Positions 63,270-64,000 of a DNA stretch of 64,000 nt are shown in pieces. Made by a program: the position numbers and the translations under genes. Under the pieces are notes generated by a model that worked only from the letters and a program-made list of their open reading frames with translations, was not told the DNA's origin and did not search any database. Position 1 is the stretch's first letter, and each line of letters begins with the position of its first letter. Source of the DNA: Calditrichota bacterium (lineage in GTDB: Bacteria; Calditrichota; Calditrichia; RBG-13-44-9; J042); the NCBI GenBank assembly GCA_013150955.1, contig JAADJD010000038.1:122479-186478 (forward strand), given 5' to 3'.

Positions 63270-64000
63270 TCACTTCACCAGCAGCATCTTCCGCTTGGCC
63301 TCAAACACCTCCCGGCGGCCTTCCAGCCCCTCGGCATGTAATCGATAAATGTACACCCCGCTGGGCAGGTGGGTGGCATCAAATGGCACTTCGTAGCGTC
63401 CGGCCGGCTTCACCCCATCCACCAGCCGGGCCACCTCCCGACCCAGCACATCATACACCTGCAGCCGCACCCGGCTACGAACTGGAAGGGAGAAAGCAAT
63501 GGTGGTTATCGGATTGAAGGGGTTGGGGTAGTTGGGATGAAGGGCAAATACCGAAGGTACCTCAACCGGTTGCTGAACTGAAAAAGGCGTGGCCGGGAGA
63601 CTTTGTTCCTCTGATGCATCCACCCTGTAAATACGGGTCAGCTTAATTGCGGAAGCATTTACCGCCGATCCCGGCTGAAGCCGAAGACGATAGGTGACAT
63701 CTGGCCGCAAGGGAATGTCGACCCAAAGGGTGTCGCTATAGCGGCGATGGGCTAAAAACGTGGTGATCTCGCTTAACAAAAATTCCCTCAATACTGTCAC
63801 CACGCTTCCCTCGGAGGATTCGACCAATTGAACTTGTACCACCGGCTCATCCCCTACAAAAGACAGTGCCTGCAGATCGACCCTCAATCCCTCCACTTCC
63901 CACTGCAGAATCACGGAAAAGGGAAACTGATCTCTGGACAGGGGAATGCTTTCCACCCGACGCTCCTGTGATTCTTCTGAAGTCAGAGAAAACGTAATCC
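63270..64000 (-). CDS. T9SS cargo, C-terminal part (5' end outside window)
   Basis: The minus-strand frame is open to the right edge, so this is the last 243 or so codons of a longer gene; the GTG at 63956 is probably internal. The visible part has a beta-rich domain (FPFSVILQWEVEGLRVDLQA) and ends in a T9SS type A sorting domain: LHPNYPNPFNPITTIAFSLP, VYDVLGREVARLVDGV, SGVYIYRLHAEG, final KRKMLLVK. The passenger domain is outside the window, so function cannot be inferred. Confidence 0.85.
   Translation of the reverse strand, partial: ITFSLTSEESQERRVESIPLSRDQFPFSVILQWEVEGLRVDLQALSFVGDEPVVQVQLVESSEGSVVTVLREFLLSEITTFLAHRRYSDTLWVDIPLRPDVTYRLRLQPGSAVNASAIKLTRIYRVDASEEQSLPATPFSVQQPVEVPSVFALHPNYPNPFNPITTIAFSLPVRSRVRLQVYDVLGREVARLVDGVKPAGRYEVPFDATHLPSGVYIYRLHAEGLEGRREVFEAKRKMLLVK

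Overview
The window looks like a chromosomal contig from a Gram-negative bacterium of the Fibrobacterota-Chlorobiota-Bacteroidota (FCB) side of the tree, probably a Calditrichota/KSB1-like lineage. The evidence is four secreted proteins ending in a 'YPNPFN' type IX secretion (T9SS) sorting domain, lipoproteins with lipoboxes, an outer-membrane barrel ending in Phe, a periplasmic tricorn-type protease, and LysW carrier-protein amino acid biosynthesis beside ArgR. The phylum is an inference; no rRNA or tRNA gene was seen. Genes are compact and moderately GC-rich. Intergenic DNA is AT-rich and much of it consists of one dispersed repeat.

Layout. 0-8 kb (minus strand): DUF948 and YtxH envelope proteins, an endonuclease/phosphatase lipoprotein, ndk, sucD, sucC, carbamate kinase and a cyclic-2,3-diphosphoglycerate-synthetase-like GTPase. 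8.2-9.8 kb: pckA (plus). 10-15.5 kb (minus): a zinc-ribbon acyltransferase, then the translation/secretion operon ffh-rpsP-khpA-rimM-trmD-rplS. 15.7-21 kb: flavin reductase, an orphan Rossmann protein and a T9SS cargo. 22.5-31.1 kb: one 2889-residue protein fusing a GlcD-like FAD oxidase, several Fe-S clusters, two glutamate-synthase FMN-like domains, a class II amidotransferase and a GXGXG domain. 31.4-34.7 kb: a secreted hypothetical and two T9SS cargos. 35.6-43.2 kb (minus): ppdK, argR, a TIGR03960/DUF2344 radical SAM protein and rng. 43.7-45.8 kb: plsX and the mrp/apbC Fe-S carrier (plus). 45.9-50.2 kb: three envelope proteins of unknown role. 50.9-54.1 kb: tricorn-type protease. 54.8-57.4 kb: a tudor-like protein and a chemoreceptor. 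57.8-62.8 kb: a LysW operon (lysW-lysX-lysY-amidotransferase-lysZ-lysJ). 63.3 kb to the end: part of another T9SS cargo.

Working together. pckA, ppdK and sucCD form a PEP-pyruvate-TCA node. The LysW operon would make lysine and/or ornithine on a carrier protein. It is preceded by a good promoter match, a 38-codon Lys-rich reading frame and a strong terminator whose 5' arm can pair with a segment inside that frame. This layout is that of a translational attenuator and is the most interesting regulatory signal here.

A dispersed, inverted-repeat-ended, MITE-like element of about 165 bp occurs at 11 intergenic loci in both orientations, sometimes nested. In two places (the acyltransferase and lysJ) it supplies the last dozen codons and the stop codon of a real gene.
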